Numbered from the stretch's first letter, positions 46,172 to 59,728 are shown. The stretch is DNA of 64,000 bases from Wolfiporia cocos (GCA_029448655.1 JACCLO010000003.1:558001-622000); one strand, 5' to 3'. Program-made: numbers and translations. The notes: generated by a model from the letters alone, not told the origin.

Positions 46172-46878
46172 TTAAACCACCTCAGCCGCTACTGCGTTCA
46201 CCGCGCGGTAGTGCGCACCCGGGCAGCTCTTGGATTCTAGCAGCTCAGTAAGCCAGCTTCGCATGCGTCCGTGCGGTTTGATATGTCGAATAGCCTTATT
46301 ACGAATTACCCTTATGCATATATATATCCTGCACCGGTAAACTAATGAACGCCACAGTGCGGTCTTTGCTCAGAGCCGTTCCTTCCAGATGCACGGTTGA
46401 TTCGTCACCCCAGATCACTGGTCCGCACATCAGATGCTGCCATATATTCCGCAGACTGCGCCTCGCAGATACGTAATATCCGAGGCGCAGGTACGCTTCG
46501 GTCCGTCCATTAGAGATGTTGGCAAGATCCCTGTGTTATGAACTCAATCGTCATTTTATCATCCAGCTGCTTCCATGCTACGCACGTCGAGCGTGATAAT
46601 TGCCGTTGCCGATTCCCTCTCCGTCCCACACATAAGCCTCGTTTTTTCCGTACACGAACGCCGCATTTAGTCGTAGTTACTTGAGGCGGGATACAAATGT
46701 ATACACACAAAAAAATGCCGTTGCCGACATGCTGAGCTAGCGCGCTAATAGAATCATAAGCGTCCTCTAGCATATGTGACAGCATTAGTCTCCGTAAACG
46801 TGCATGTAACCGAATTACCATGATGCAGCTACGCCGCAATATATCACGAACACTAGAGCTTGAAGGCGAAGGTTTCAC
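46172..46878 (-). CDS. Possible multi-exon gene or gene remnant of unknown family
   Basis: Protein-like segments appear in consecutive minus-strand blocks separated by plausible splice sites. These are LEDAYDSISALAQHVGNG (about 46800-46720), CVAWKQLDDKMTIEF (about 46590-46545), then after a CACAG acceptor a block from 46530 with LGYYVSARRSLRNIWQHLM and GPVIWGDESTVHLEG to about 46345, and a last block RMRSWLTELLESKSCPG ending in TAA at 46174-46172. I do not recognise the family; the layout is like rapidly evolving F-box-associated genes. Exon borders are not reliable. Confidence 0.3.
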
Positions 46879-47476
46879 GCCTTTCCGCGTGACATATCAA
46901 CACAGCGGTGCGAACTGGTTTGTATGTTACTTCAATGTCAACAATAGGCTCGCATGGCGGAGATCTATGTAAATTCAGCGGTCCACGGAAGCTGGACATG
47001 TAACCGACGTTCATTCCAACAAGCCACAAGACAGCGATTGTGGACCACCCAACAAGCCCAGAACTGTTCTCTTCGTCTTCGTACAATCGAAAGCAAATAT
47101 AATGCGACTGCGTCGGGTACTTCCATAATCAATATGGAGCTATTAGAACTCTAGCCAGGGACTAGTAGGTAAATTGCACTATGGTATCAACAAATTGCAC
47201 AGAAGCAATAGATATTGTACGAACAACAACGGCAGTCTACAAATATGTACGTGCAAGATGTTTTACAGTCCGCTTCGGGTACTACCACAGCAGGGATTAG
47301 TCGCAGGCATGTGCATGAAGCAAGCAGAAAGTCTACATGTCGCGGTCCGTACAACAGAGTCCATGCGACAGAACGCGAAGGAAGGGCGCGTGTCGATAAG
47401 TAGCAACACATCTGACAGGTTCGTCCGTGGAAGGCTTCCGCACGCGGAAGTCACAGTCACGACAGAAAACAACGGC

Positions 47477-50003
47477 TCACAGCGCTAGCGCTGAGAGAAC
47501 GACAAGCGTGGCCGCACCGAGGGACGCAGCCCATGACGGCTGACGCAGGGCGGACACCGCACCATTCTTCTTTGAGGTAGAGGAGGACGAGCCCGTTGAC
47601 GAAGGGGCGGTCGAGGTTGAGCTCGAGCTCGAGCTAGTGCTCGGCGCGTCCGCGTTGACGTACGTGCCCTTGATGAGGGACGCAGCCTGTTCTGCGAGCC
47701 CATACGTCGGTGCTTGAAGCTGGCAACCATCCAGCTGTCAATAGAGCGTCCGAAATTAAATGCAAAAACACGTACGTGCGCCGAGAACTCGAAGGGGAAC
47801 ACCGATGAATCAGCGACGCGGACATTGTCTGGGTGAAATATAAGCGTGAGCCCAGGCCGAACTATTAAGAGAAGACGTACTGAGTCCGTACACCTTCAGC
47901 TGGGCGTCGACGACACCGCCTTGGCTCTCTGGAAGCATCGCGCACGAGCACGATGGGTGGTATTCCGTGTAGATGTTCTGCGCGAGCCATTCCTCCCACT
48001 CCTCATCCGTGTTCACGGAGGAGCCAGGTGACACTTCCTCTCCCATTGCAGCGCTCAATGGCGACGTGTTCCCGATTGTCCGGCAGAACTTGAGCCCTTG
48101 CCGGAGGAGCACGAGGTCTGAAATTTGCCAAGGTTAGCCGCGCGGCGCGCCATTACATGCAACGAAGCAGTCACTGACCAGCGTTATGGGAGAGGTACTG
48201 CGGGTTAATGATCGGATAGTCAAAGGCATCGCTACTGTTGATGTATAGGCGGCCTTGGCTGTGCGGTAGAATGAGCGTCTATGCATGTCTCGTGCCAGGG
48301 TAGCATGCTCACCTGAACGGATGTTGGAGCGCAGCTTGAACAGAGACCACCTGTTGGTCATATTGGCCTGCACCTGTCAAGCTGAGCAGAATCTCCATCT
48401 GACCGACAGACGACGTGAGAAGCTTCTGTGCGGTAATGTTGTAGATGGCCTTGTAGCCTTCCACCACCTCGCTGTACTGGCTGGGCACGAGGGACGCGGC
48501 GTTCGTGTTGACAGCGTCAGCAATTTCAGATGCATACGTGTCTGGCTCCGCAACCAGCGTACTCAAATTGACATAAGCGGTAGCAGAGTTGATAAATGAT
48601 AGGAATGGTGTGGAGACAGTGGGAGTCTGTACACGATTAAGCTACCGGTGACGATGAGGGTAATGGGCGAACGTACGTTGTCAGAGTAGTTTGCGTAATA
48701 GATCGTGGCAGCAGTTTGTTCGTTAGTCTTCCAAGTTACCTCGGCGTACTATGAATGGGAGTTAGCAGAAACAACAGGCTATGAGCAAAGACGTGAACGT
48801 ACAATGTGGTCCTGCAAGTGCTGGCCAACACCAGGAAGCTCCTTCTGGACGGTGACACCAGCGGCCTGCAGTACATCTGCCGGACCGACACCACTCAGCA
48901 TGAGGATCTGAGGGCTTCCAATGGCACCTGCAGCGAGAATGACCTCTTTCGAGACGCTGACGGATTGCGTTGCAGCACCTCGGTAGCTAGCATACTCAAC
49001 GGAGGTAGCAGTCAGGTTACCTCCAGTCGAGTTCGTAAATACCAGACGCGTGACCGTCGCATTCGGCAGGATCGCGAGGTTAGACCGAGGGGGCAGAGGG
49101 TCGATGTAGGCGTTGCGAGAGTAAGAGCGCGTCCAATTGGAAGGGTTGATGGCTGATGTGGCAACGAATGCTCCCCAGCCATCGCCCCCATCAGGATCTG
49201 TCGACGTCATTACGCCAACATTGTTAAATGTTGATGTCCAATTGCCAACTTGGGGCATCATGCTATTGATGCCTCGTCAACAGAGCTACACAAATGCCGC
49301 CACGAACTACGCACTAGCCAGGATATGAGGCGTGCAGAGGCCCGGAGAAACCATGGCTTGAGTTCTGGTATTCGATGTGAACGACGTCGTCAACCGTGGT
49401 CACTGGGGGGGTATACGTCTCGCTCTTCTTCATGGCGTCGTACAAGTTGTCCCAGCTCCAGATAGATCCGTTCTCAACCATGCTGGCCCAGGCATCGACC
49501 TCCACTTCCGAGGGACGAACCAGGTACATGCCGTTCACTGCGGAGGAGCCACCAAGTACCTTACCGCGTGGCCAAGAGAGCTCGCGGTTGGAGGCATTGG
49601 GCTGCGGGACGGTCTCATAGTTCCAGTCGTATGACGTGCCAATTAGGGAGTTGTAGTACGCGAACGAAGGAATGTCTGCAGGCCATATATCAGCATCGCT
49701 GCAGAGAAAAGGCCATATATGCGTACCGATTTGATCCTGCACGGCTTCACCGGTGTCTCCGGCTTCAAGCACAAGCACAGTCGTGTTGGAGTCCTCGGAC
49801 AATCGCGCCGCGAGAACAAGACCGGCGGTGCCACCACCGACAATTACATAGTCGTATGAATCCGCTATAGAACTGTCGAGGACAATATTCCTGCGAGCGA
49901 TTGCTCGCTTGTAGAGGTCATCGTGAGAGTCGCGGCGGCGAGTGGCGTGGCCTGCGACGGAGTGGACGGAGACTGCCGCAAGGAGGAGAGCCAAGGCGCG
50001 CAT
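47477..50003 (-). CDS. GMC oxidoreductase (aryl-alcohol-oxidase-like) with GPI-type tail
   Basis: Start ATG at 50003 opens a signal peptide (MRALALLLAAVSVHSVAG). The FAD-binding motif is YDYVIVGGGTAGLVLAARLSE, then VLEAGDTG. GMC signature regions are WPRGKVLGGSSAVNGM and VILAAGAIGSPQILMLSGVGP. The active-site His lies in EYHPSCSCAM, and the second catalytic position in FSAHLDGC. First exons: 50003-49727, 49675-49315, 49262-48803; further short exons lead to the stop at 47479-47477. After the catalytic domain comes a Ser/Thr-rich stalk and a hydrophobic C-terminal tail (WAASLGAATLVVLSALAL), as in GPI-anchored proteins. Relatives oxidise alcohols and supply hydrogen peroxide during lignocellulose decay. 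Substrate cannot be inferred; the anchor suggests action at the cell surface. Confidence 0.88.
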
Positions 50004-50928
50004 CGCGAGAAGGGAGCGTGGTGGGGGAGGGCAAGAGAGTGAGAGCCCCAAAGAACGCCTCAGAAATAATCGCAGCAAGGGTGGTGGAGAGGCCGTTGCG
50101 CTGCTATACTTATCACGCAGTGCAATTCATGGATCTTCCCAGGAACATGACGCGTTTATTTGCGCGGCGCGCCGCATTCTCCAGACAAAATTAGCCGCTG
50201 GGCAACTCCGTGCATGCAGCTGCCAGGGTCGGCGGCCTCTGATGGCCGCGCAATAAGACGCGTGTGATGCGCACCTTCGCCGACGAGCGAGGCTGGCCTA
50301 GCTTGCTCCGCTGTCCGAGGGCACTTGCATAACCGTAGCGGCGGGACAAGACTTGGGAGTCTAGGACAAAGATTGTATTTGATTTCGCAATTCCGGGGTA
50401 CTTACAGAATGAAGTTACAGTATGGATAACCCTTTACCCGCCTCTTAATAGCTCCGCACATGCTGCATCTCTCACCTTCGGTCTATATCGAGTGTGTTGT
50501 CGCTACATGCTTGAATTGCATGTGTAAAGAAAGCGGTGCCCATGCTGCAGCGGGCGGCCTACCTGCGAAAGCATCCATCTTCATCTGTTGCCTTGCCATT
50601 AGGCCCAGTCCAGTCCAGACGCGACATATGCATCTTGTATCACGGCTATACACCGCCCTCCTTTCGCGCCGAGGGTGGGCAGCCAACGCGCACAAGGCTG
50701 TCGACTGCGTCGCTGGCTCATCGTGCAGGTTTACGACGAGTTCGTGCGGAAAGGCGACCGAGTTGACTGTTGGCAGAGGTGCGTGTTGATTCAAGCCTAT
50801 CTCGCTTTAAACTGTCCATTTCGAGAGCGCTTATTCATCGCATGTTCTCTGAAAGGGAAGCCAACGACATATTACGATCATTGTGCTCAACTGTCTGAAG
50901 TTCGAAGACAGCCAATATATTTGACCTG
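50004..50928. other. Promoter side of the GMC gene and unassigned sequence
   Basis: Several 60-110 codon frames on both strands lack splice context or family features. The first few hundred bases should include the GMC promoter. No RNA gene was recognised. Confidence 0.4.
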
Positions 50929-51228
50929 TTACAGCGCTTTCGGAAATCATTGGCATGCGCCGTTTTCGAGCCTTTTTTTAATCTCGAAAATTAAAAATCA
51001 ATGATTGGTTCCCTAAGAAGCGCCCTGTAAGCACATGACTGCCACTGTGCGTGTGTTCTTCAACTCTCGTGCAAACGCCGGTGCCCAGACGGGAAACTCC
51101 TTCGGCTGTCTGAGCACGAGACTAGCTTGCAGGGCGCTTCTTGATGGACCAATCAACGATTTTTATTTTTCGAAATTAAAAATAGGCTCGAGAACGGCGC
51201 ATGCCAATGATTTCCGAAAGCGCTGTAA
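50929..51228. repeat. 300-bp fold-back element with 104-nt inverted arms
   Basis: Left arm 50929-51032 and right arm 51125-51228 are reverse complements at roughly 85-90% by eye. They start TTACAGCGCTTTCGG and end CCGAAAGCGCTGTAA, with a 92-nt loop. Arms are equal in length and open with the same terminal word, as in MITE or fold-back elements. No coding potential. A clear target-site duplication is not visible. Confidence 0.8.
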
Positions 51229-54200
51229 TGTCGACATACACTCATTGATCACATCACATGCGCCTCGTGTTTCTGACCACTTGGATCGTGGTGGCTGAAG
51301 CGCGCTGAAGCGCTGACGTCTCGCCATTATACAGATACCCGGGGCCTCCTTTCAGACGTATTCTGTTCTTTGCTGTCCTTCTCAAGCTACGTGGCGCGCG
51401 TGCGGGTACCCAAAATTAATCATTCACACGTAAGGTGGGCCACACAGTCTGTAGTGCCACTCGTCTGTTCCAACGTGTACCGGAACTGAACTCTTCCGGC
51501 GACATATCAAAAGGCTATATGCTAACCGCATTCAACGTTCTCACACTCCGGAGGACCATCTGAGGACGTCTAGCCACGGCTGTCAAATGGGCCGACAGAT
51601 AATCATGCTCGTGGTAACGTTGCAGCCTGCACACGAGTGTGGCATTCCCGAGGTGCTTCAGTACAGTATCAATGACTCACAGAGTGTGAACCACACTTCC
51701 CGTCGGCTTCACTCCAGGCTACTCCCTTGCTGACCGAGTCCTCCAGACAGATGTCTATAAGCGGAGACGCGCTGCACCGGGATCCTACAACACGAGAAAA
51801 TTGCCTGCATGTTACCGCCTTACGTACTGAGATGTTGAGATTACGGCCCCTACCTCGCTGCTTTCCCTCGACAGCCGTCACAGCAACACTGTACAAGGAA
51901 CCTGGAGTGGCTTTAAGAACAATCCGACCTGACCATATGTACGCCGGGAACGCATCGGCAGTCAACAACGTCTGATGTTCTATACACCGGAAGCAATCTG
52001 CTATGGGCAGTGCGTACGTCCGGAATAATCCAAAGTTCAGCGTGCTGACGAATGCCCGGTAGGTTTTGTAATGCATCCGACCGCGTTTGTGGATATTAAT
52101 CTACCGCTGGGACCGCTTCACAACGAAATCAGGTGATGAGCGATTCAGGTTATTCCGCTTGACGCTCACGGAGCGCCTTATAGTGTCCTATGTTGCGGTC
52201 CGTCCTCGGTGTCATATTATAGGCACATATGACCACATAAATGGAGAGCGATAAACCTCGGACATGGGAACCATATCGAAATTCCTGGACACAACGACGC
52301 CTTGCAATGGCGAATTTTACTCGTGTTGCAACGCTCGCGTAGTCTATCAATGCGTGTGGGCGCTTACTTGTGACAGCGTTAGGTCAAACGCACTTCGTGC
52401 GCTTCCATGCGACGTCGCTTGAGCGTCGCTTCTGAAACACCATTGACTACATAGGCTAATGGAATAAGTCAAAAGCGATTGCGAGCCGAAGACGTGGTTG
52501 CTCGCTGGAGTATATAGACAATGGCCCGTATATTGTCAACGGTGAGGCAACATTTCCGCTGCCTCGTGCTGATCTTCAGTTGAACAACCTCTCGTATATC
52601 TTGCAATGTAACAGCGCATTGTACCTTGCACACTTTGATCCTTGTTCCGAAATCGCACGGCCCATTCCCCTGGGTCAATCTCAAGTGCTCGACTCATGTT
52701 GCGTAGTTGACTCATGATTGATCGTTCCTACAGCACGAACGCAGTGCGGTACCATGTTCATATATAAAGTGCGCCGGTGCAGTTCATCGATCTTGATGTT
52801 GCTTGCGATCTTTCCGAGGATTGAACACAGGCGATATGAGTGACCGCCTATGGCGAAGAGGCCGAAAATACATCGCACATTCAATTATTCACGCCGGCCG
52901 TTCAGAGACTAACGGTTGGCCTTCACTTCACGTCGGAGTTCTCCACACTTTTTCTCACTTCACACATCGGAGTGTAGAAGTTGCAGGCTGGTCCTTTAGT
53001 GCCGTCTATCTCACTGGGGCAACTGCTAATATGTATTCGAGATCAATCTAGGCATGCTACTAGCTGGTACTGGTGGTCCTCTGACGGCTGTGATGGACCG
53101 CACGACGTGCGGCTCAGGACATCCAATTCCGATGATCGGCCCAAGGGAAGCGGTATTGAATTCCTCACATCTCGTGCCCGCTTGACACTTGTGGGCGTTG
53201 TAAACTGTTTCGATATCCTTGGAATAATTCTGAGCTCACAGTCGCAGACTACGTGTCAGCTGCGGGATCGCGGAAAGGAATGGCGTCGCCATAGACACGT
53301 TCTTAGAGCCCTCGGAGGCAGGTGAGAAAGTGGGATGGTGATAACAATGATGAAGCGTGTGTCACTGAACCGCAATTATCTCGATGCCTTCCCTTGGTCA
53401 CCGGTCAAGTCTCATCTTCATGCCACCTCGATAAAAATCTGCTGATGATAACGCCTGACGCTTAGATAGGGAACACGAACACGATGTCGGGTGTCCCTAG
53501 GAGATGGAATGGAATAGCATTAATACGTGCCTACATGTTCGCTTATGAGCACCCGACCACTTGCATACCGCTGATTGAGCGGCCGATCGCTTTCAAGAAT
53601 ATGAGCTATGAGCGGAACGCGTAGACTCCGACAGGAGATAGGCTATCCGCTGTTCCTATACAGAATGGTATGTTTAAACTCCCCGATTAGTTCCTCAATA
53701 TCACATACGACAAAACAAAAACAACATCATTTGTATAATTGCGGCCAGGCTCTTTCACTAGCATGGTGACATTCTGTCTGCGCACCGTTGCACTTCATAT
53801 GTCACGCTCATTAATGCAGGACGGTTCAGCCATGCAGCGAGCTCACATTATCCCAGCCGAACAAATAGGATTCACAGATTCTCCATCGGTCGACTGTCAA
53901 AACCATAGTCCATGTCGCCGACTCAGCATCGGACTTCCACCTACCACCTACGAGTAACGATGGCGTACACCGATCACATGTTGCAAGAGAAGAGACTGAG
54001 GGCCCCCTGACCTCGGACACGTCAGATTTGAGTGGCGCCTACAAAGGAACCCGATCGAGAGTGGTGCAACCATGTTCTTGATGCATCATAAATCTAGCCG
54101 TCCAAGAGCTTAATGAATATCTGTGCGGTCGTGATCGAATATTTGGAGTGCCCGGATTAGCGTCAGAACCTCCCAAGTTTGGTAGTTTTTTAGAACCCCT

Positions 54201-54558
54201 TTTCTTTATTGAGCGCCTACCTTCAAGCTCCGACTTAAATCATACAGATACAGGAAGAATCAAACCGCACGGACTTGTCAAGCTTCAGGCATATATAAGC
54301 CTCTCACGTCCAGTGCATTGGAACAAGCGAGTTTAACTCCAAGGTATCAGGTGCACGGCGCACCAGATGGTCTGCTTGCAGTCTCGGTCCCTCAGCACGG
54401 TAGATGGTTGCTCAATCCGGTAAGGTATTACTCGCCTTTATGACCCCGTTCCTAGGCCTGTCGTATGTAGCTGACCTCTCGAACAAGATGCGTATCCTTC
54501 GAACGTTACTCGTCAACAATGTTCATCCCAAGTAACATGCGAACGCGAAGGCACAAAA
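51229..54558. other. Long stretch without a supported gene
   Basis: About 3.3 kb with only short frames (up to about 135 codons at 51669-52076 minus and 114 codons at 52981-53325 plus), none with recognisable domains or a convincing exon chain. No tRNA, LTR or poly-A signature was recognised. It may hold decayed genes or transposon relics. Confidence 0.35.
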
Positions 54559-55802
54559 CAACCCCTCCGCATACCGCAGGAGGTCGTCGATATGATCATC
54601 GACGAGCTTGGATTAACATACCAGCGAACCACCTTATACGCGTGCTCCTTGACGTGTCGTGCTTGGGTCCATCGCTGCCGCATGCACATTCACTCCGCCA
54701 TTCGCATCGACCATACCAGCCGCATAGATCGGCTCATCGAACTATATGCGACCTCGACTTCGCCACTCGCCCCCTATGTTCACAGCCTCAGCATTGACGC
54801 TTGCGTCGATGGAATCCCGGCCAAGCATGGTTGGATAGACACCTCTCGTCCACTCCTTCGTGCGCTCACTCGCATTGAGCGATTATCCCTCGATGGAATA
54901 GCGTGGCCCGATTTAGAGCTTGAGACGAGGGAAATCTTGCTGACCCATTATGGGGAATCTATCCGCGACCTATGGGTTGCCACTTGCGACTTTCGCAAAG
55001 CAAGTCATCTTGTGGCCCTGCTAGAGGCCTTTCCGCGTGTTCAAAACGTGCGCATGGAGGGTTCGAGTTGGGAGGAGCCGAGCTGGGATAAGTTCGATCA
55101 AATCGATACAACTCTTCGCCTCCACTGGCTTGACGTAGGAGACTTGTGCAATCCCCCTAGCCTTGTAGCAAGGTGGGCTCGACGGCATCGTACCATCTCG
55201 ATTGAGAACCTTCACTTCTCATGGGGCTCCGAGGACCCAGATATATTGGGGCAACTGCTAAGAAGTGCTGGGGACTCTGTTAAACTGTTATCCCTCACTC
55301 TTGATGATACTTTTGGTGAATGGATAACAGGAGAAGGCAAGTGCTGTCATTGCTGCTGTGTGCTGCTATTGCTCAAACACATGCGCACGTGTTAGATGCC
55401 AAGCGCACTACACAAGAGATACTTGACCTTTCTCACAATAGGGAACTCCGGACCTTTCGATTTGTAGCGCGCCTTGAAGGATGTGGTCCAACCGACGTGT
55501 CGTGGATCTCAGATCTTCTATCACAGCTGATATCTCCCCACCTCACTCTTATTTCCATATACATGGAGATGCCGTCACATGGGCACCTGGAAACAGTTGA
55601 CTGGGGCAAAATTGACACTGCACTTTCCGATGGACGCTTACGCGATCTGAAAACAGTGGATCTATGCACCTCATTGCAGCCCGTTAATCCGTCCAGTAGC
55701 GGCGACGACGGCGTCTCACAGGATTCCTCGTCACCAGTACCCCTCATAGAATCACTTCCGATGCTTAATAAACGTGGAGTACTCCAGATTACTGAATGGT
55801 AA
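54559..55802 (+). CDS. F-box protein with leucine-rich-like C-terminal region
   Basis: The open frame begins upstream of the ATG at 54592 with PLRIPQEVVD, so the true start is probably spliced or slightly upstream and remains unresolved. The F-box core reads QEVVDMIIDELG..TLYACSLTCRAWVHRCR. Repeating LSLDGI, LWVATCDF, LHWLDVGDL and LSLTLDD segments follow, as in fungal F-box/LRR-like proteins, which recruit substrates to SCF ubiquitin ligases through Skp1. The frame changes after EWITGE. A GC-AG intron (55337-55416, donor GCAAGT) would restore the frame to EILDLSHNREL and carry it to the TAA at 55800-55802. This would be the second GC-AG intron in the window. Confidence 0.6.
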
Positions 55803-57986
55803 CCTAATGCATCCTACTTACTAGCCCAATCGTTCATTTCGTCGAAAAGTCCAGTTTGTCAAAGTGCGTTCACTGCGTAGCCTGTTTTCGTCCTAATTAG
55901 CACGGATTGAGGCCGCCGTGCCTGCTTCTCACTCCAGCAAGCACAGCTCTCGCGCAAGATATGACGAACTCAAAACTATTGTCAACTTCCCTTTGCCAGC
56001 CTGTCATCGTCCATTTGGGGTCTAATCAAACATGACGCCCGACAAGGTGCACCCCGTCAACGTTGATTACACGAGCTGAATATTACAATTACGTTATGTA
56101 GAACTACTAAGCTCGATTTACTTGATTGGATGTTAAATGTACGGAACTAGGGAACGGGACGTCATATGACAGCGACTGGCCTTCGTGCCCGAGCTTGTTA
56201 AACGCATACGGTGGAGATAGACGACCGAGCTGACAACCAAGTGCTCATTTCCAGCCAAGCATTACTAAGTTGTCCAATTGCCACTACCCATTGATATCAG
56301 GACAGATCTGGGCGGCCGTTTCCTCGGAACACAATCTCATGTCAAAGATTAGCCTGGGAAAAGCGGTCTGTACAGTTACATGAATTTACGGCAAGCTTCA
56401 GTTATAATTAGCGGAAGCAAATTGAGTCTCGTGATGTTTTCGCTGATGCAGCCAAGCAAGATCGGATACCTGGCTCCTCTTCTGCAAATCGAGTCGATAT
56501 CCGAACAGATCACTGATACATTGTCAGAGCAGAGGTTCTTCTGATGGATAAGGAACCTTTGGCTCTCACCAGAGCACTTTAATTTATGTAGTCAATCACA
56601 GAAGAGTCGAAGAGTAGAGGACTAGCATAGGGCGCCGTTGTACCTCCGCGTGCCATTGGATCAAACTTTGGTACATTATCTCTGCGGTTTGAATAGATGA
56701 ATGTCGAAGGTAGCAATGGGGGAGCTAAGATATCCTTTTCTGCCAATGACCTGCTGCTAGAGCTCATGGCATCAAATCAGATCAGCGATACCGGAGCATA
56801 TCTAGAATCATCGTGGTCACTTGAACGCAGCCTGGATGGGGAGATCTCAAATTGACGATTACATTTGGTTACAAGTTCCAACCGTGCATGCAAGCTATAT
56901 GTTTGAGTTCTTTCAGCGGTGTATCAGCAATGCAGAAAGGAATTCGAATATTTACCGGATGCACGTGGACCGGTATCAAGGCCCTCATCCGCTTCCTCCG
57001 TAACACCAATGCCTTCCTCAAGCCAGACGTAACCCCCATCGTTTTCGACCTAGGGTAAGCCCTTTCATACTGCCATTATTGGCAAGGACCACAACTACGA
57101 TCTCGACACCGAATACACACCACGACCTCAGTAGCTAATATTGATTCTCCATACCCTTTACTTAACCCTGACACCCTTCCCTACGCTGGCTCCTCGTAGA
57201 GCGCCGCACATGTACATAGTTTACTGACTGCGGGGTATAAATGGTTGTTCTCTCTCACTCTCACTCTCACTGGATGCACGTGGGTTGCGTGTTCCAAGTT
57301 CAGTGCCATACTCAGAATACTGATCCCAGCTCACTGAACTCAGAGTCGCCTCGATCTACCTCCGCAGTTTGTCAGCGAGATCCGATAAGATGCACGAGGT
57401 AGTTTATCTTACCGCATTGAATAGCAGACTTCCACGCCGGCGAGGATCTTCTGGATAGGTCGGTGTTCATGACTCTTATTTGATAGTTGACGGAGATTCA
57501 AATTGACCGTGAGCTCGGAGAAATTATTCACACCAGATTGTAGACATATAGATATCATTTCGGGAGATGGCGATAATCCGGACATCCATCAATAGCGATT
57601 CAATACATGCCAGCATGTGCGACTTTACGGAACAACACGGTTTGCTATGTACTATTGGAGCTGCAATACCTCTTCTATCAGGCAAATCCGTAGCGTATTT
57701 GAGAACTGTAGCAAACAAGACAAAGAAAGCCAGCAAGTATTCAATTTTATAAGTTGTCATAGTCTTCTGATGAGCGGTAACTGCCACCGCTGCTGGATCC
57801 ACCATGTTCTTCGTATCCATCGAACTCATCGTAACCTTCTGGGTGGAGGCCGTTCAGGTCGTGACCCATATTGCTCCATTGGTGAAGAACGGATATAGCA
57901 GGAAGAATATATCCCTCTCCTTTACTCTAGAGAGCCTGATGATTATATTAGCCTAACGACGCAGCAACTGGATGATGTAGGGCGGT
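55803..57986. other. Stretch without a supported gene
   Basis: Contains a 62-codon minus frame (56579-56767) and a plus-strand frame at 56852-57058 ending in a stop; neither is recognised. A short (CTCTCA)n microsatellite lies at about 57250-57275. No RNA gene was seen. Confidence 0.4.
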
Positions 57987-59728
57987 TCAGACCTCATGAG
58001 GAGAATACTTGCATCCCTTGAAAGAAGAAGTCGGGTTAGAGATCCGGAGTGTAGATCGTATCTGCACCGCGTTCGCAGCTTCAGTTATGCAGCGAAAGAT
58101 TGACGATGACATACCACGCGCGTCGTAATCAATGTCAAATGGAAACATTTGTGATGCGGCTTCGAGGACCGTATCAAAATCTGCCAGACCTGCCGGCGTG
58201 CCTTTGTGTGAATCAGTACTCAAACCGCCGCAAAGTTTTGTTGGAGTAGCTGTGTACCCACATAGTATACTCTCGCGTAGCGCGTAAGCTTCGGGGTAGC
58301 CTGGGTATAGGCGTGCGGATATATCAATGTCGTACAGCGCTTCTTGGAAATGGTCACGCTATTGTCGTTAAACTCGGTTATTCGTAGATTATAGGCGATG
58401 CTTGATCGATACTGACCTTGACGAGCGCATACGCGCGGAGTGACAAGAATATTGCCCGAATTTGCCCACCCTTTGCTTCTTCGTCGTGGTTTCCGATGTG
58501 CTATTGGTGAAGATATCATAGGATCATCTTAGACAATGCGACTTATCATTATGGATCGTTTCGGGATAGTGCCCACCTCCAATGCATATTCATACATCCT
58601 TAGTGCGTACCCCCAACGCTGGTTGTGACAAGCGAGATTACCCTCGTATTGTAGCTGTTGGACGCACTCGATACGTTGGTGCAGACGCTGAGCGGGTACG
58701 AATCCTGGGTCGATCTTAAGAGCGAGCTGTACACTGTAAAGCGCTCGGGACAAGTCGGCGATGAGGAATTGCACAAGGCCTTGAACAGTCAGGGCCTCAG
58801 GAGAGTTATGATATGCGCCGACAAGATTGCTGCAGAATCAAAAATTAGTGTAATGTGACCATAAGAGTGTTGTCACTACCTCGCTGCCATTCTAGCAGAC
58901 TTCCAGCGTCCGCATCTCACCTCCAGAAGAACCTGTTTTGATCGCCATTCGATCGGTATTACCCCTCCTTCTGTCTCCAAAGCTAATATCGCCCTGTCAA
59001 GTGCAACTATAGCCGCACTCCAGTCCGCTCGTGATCTTGCATCTCGAAAGTCAGCCATTATTGTATCAATTTTTCGAACACGTTTCTGAAGCGACAATGC
59101 AGTCGCGTCCGATCCATCAATATCCAAAATCAACTGGATTGTCGACAATGCCGATTCCGTAAGTCCTGTTAGAAGCTCGCAGCGTGCAAGTCGGAGAAGA
59201 GTTTTCGGAGACGGTGAGGGATGCTGCAAAGCAGCAGCTTGTCGGCAATCTGCGAGAGCGGCTTTGAGTTGTTTCATGGACATGTATGCCGCAGCTCGGT
59301 TCATGAAAAACGTTGGCTCTGATGGATTCATATCTGTATGACGGTTTGCGGCCTTTGAGTCAGTTTATTGTGCCTATATCACGGCTCTGATCCTACTGAC
59401 CTATTGCTTTACCATATAAATCCGCAGCTTCCTCGTATCTATTCGCCTTATATGCCACGTTCCCCTTGACCTTTGCCTCTTCGGCTGTGGGTGCAGTGTA
59501 AGAAGTGGAATCGGGCATCTTACGGACGGCCCCCATACCCTTGGCTTTACCCGAGTCATCCTGAGAGCATGTACTCTCCTGCAACACGTCTGGTACTTTC
59601 TGAGGGGCTGTAGTATCTGTCGATACACTTGGACCATCTTGAGATGTAGCAGGTTTCCCTGGTATATCTCTGTTGCTTTCAGCGTCTGGAGAGCTATGAT
59701 GGACGTTAACAGAAGCCACAGCATCCAT
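57987..59728 (-). CDS. DNAJC7-like tetratricopeptide co-chaperone lacking a J-domain
   Basis: Five exons, 59728-59401, 59333-58880, 58829-58577, 58500-58417 and 58358-57987, join in phase to 496 residues. A disordered N-terminus (Ser/Asp/Pro-rich, about 1-85) precedes TPR units: AEEAKVKGNVAYKANRYEEAADLYGKAI, MNPSEPTFFMNRAAAYMSM, KTLLRLARCELLTGLTESAL, then ALYSVQLALKIDPGFVPAQRL and YEGNLACHNQRWGYALRMYEYAL. This layout matches fungal DNAJC7/TPR2 proteins, which bind Hsp70/Hsp90 tails. The region where the family carries its J-domain has none: no HPD and no DYYKILG-like segment. The ATG at 59728 is the best start; the frame is also open further upstream to about 59833. Either a truncated paralogue or an adapted TPR adaptor. 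Confidence 0.7.
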
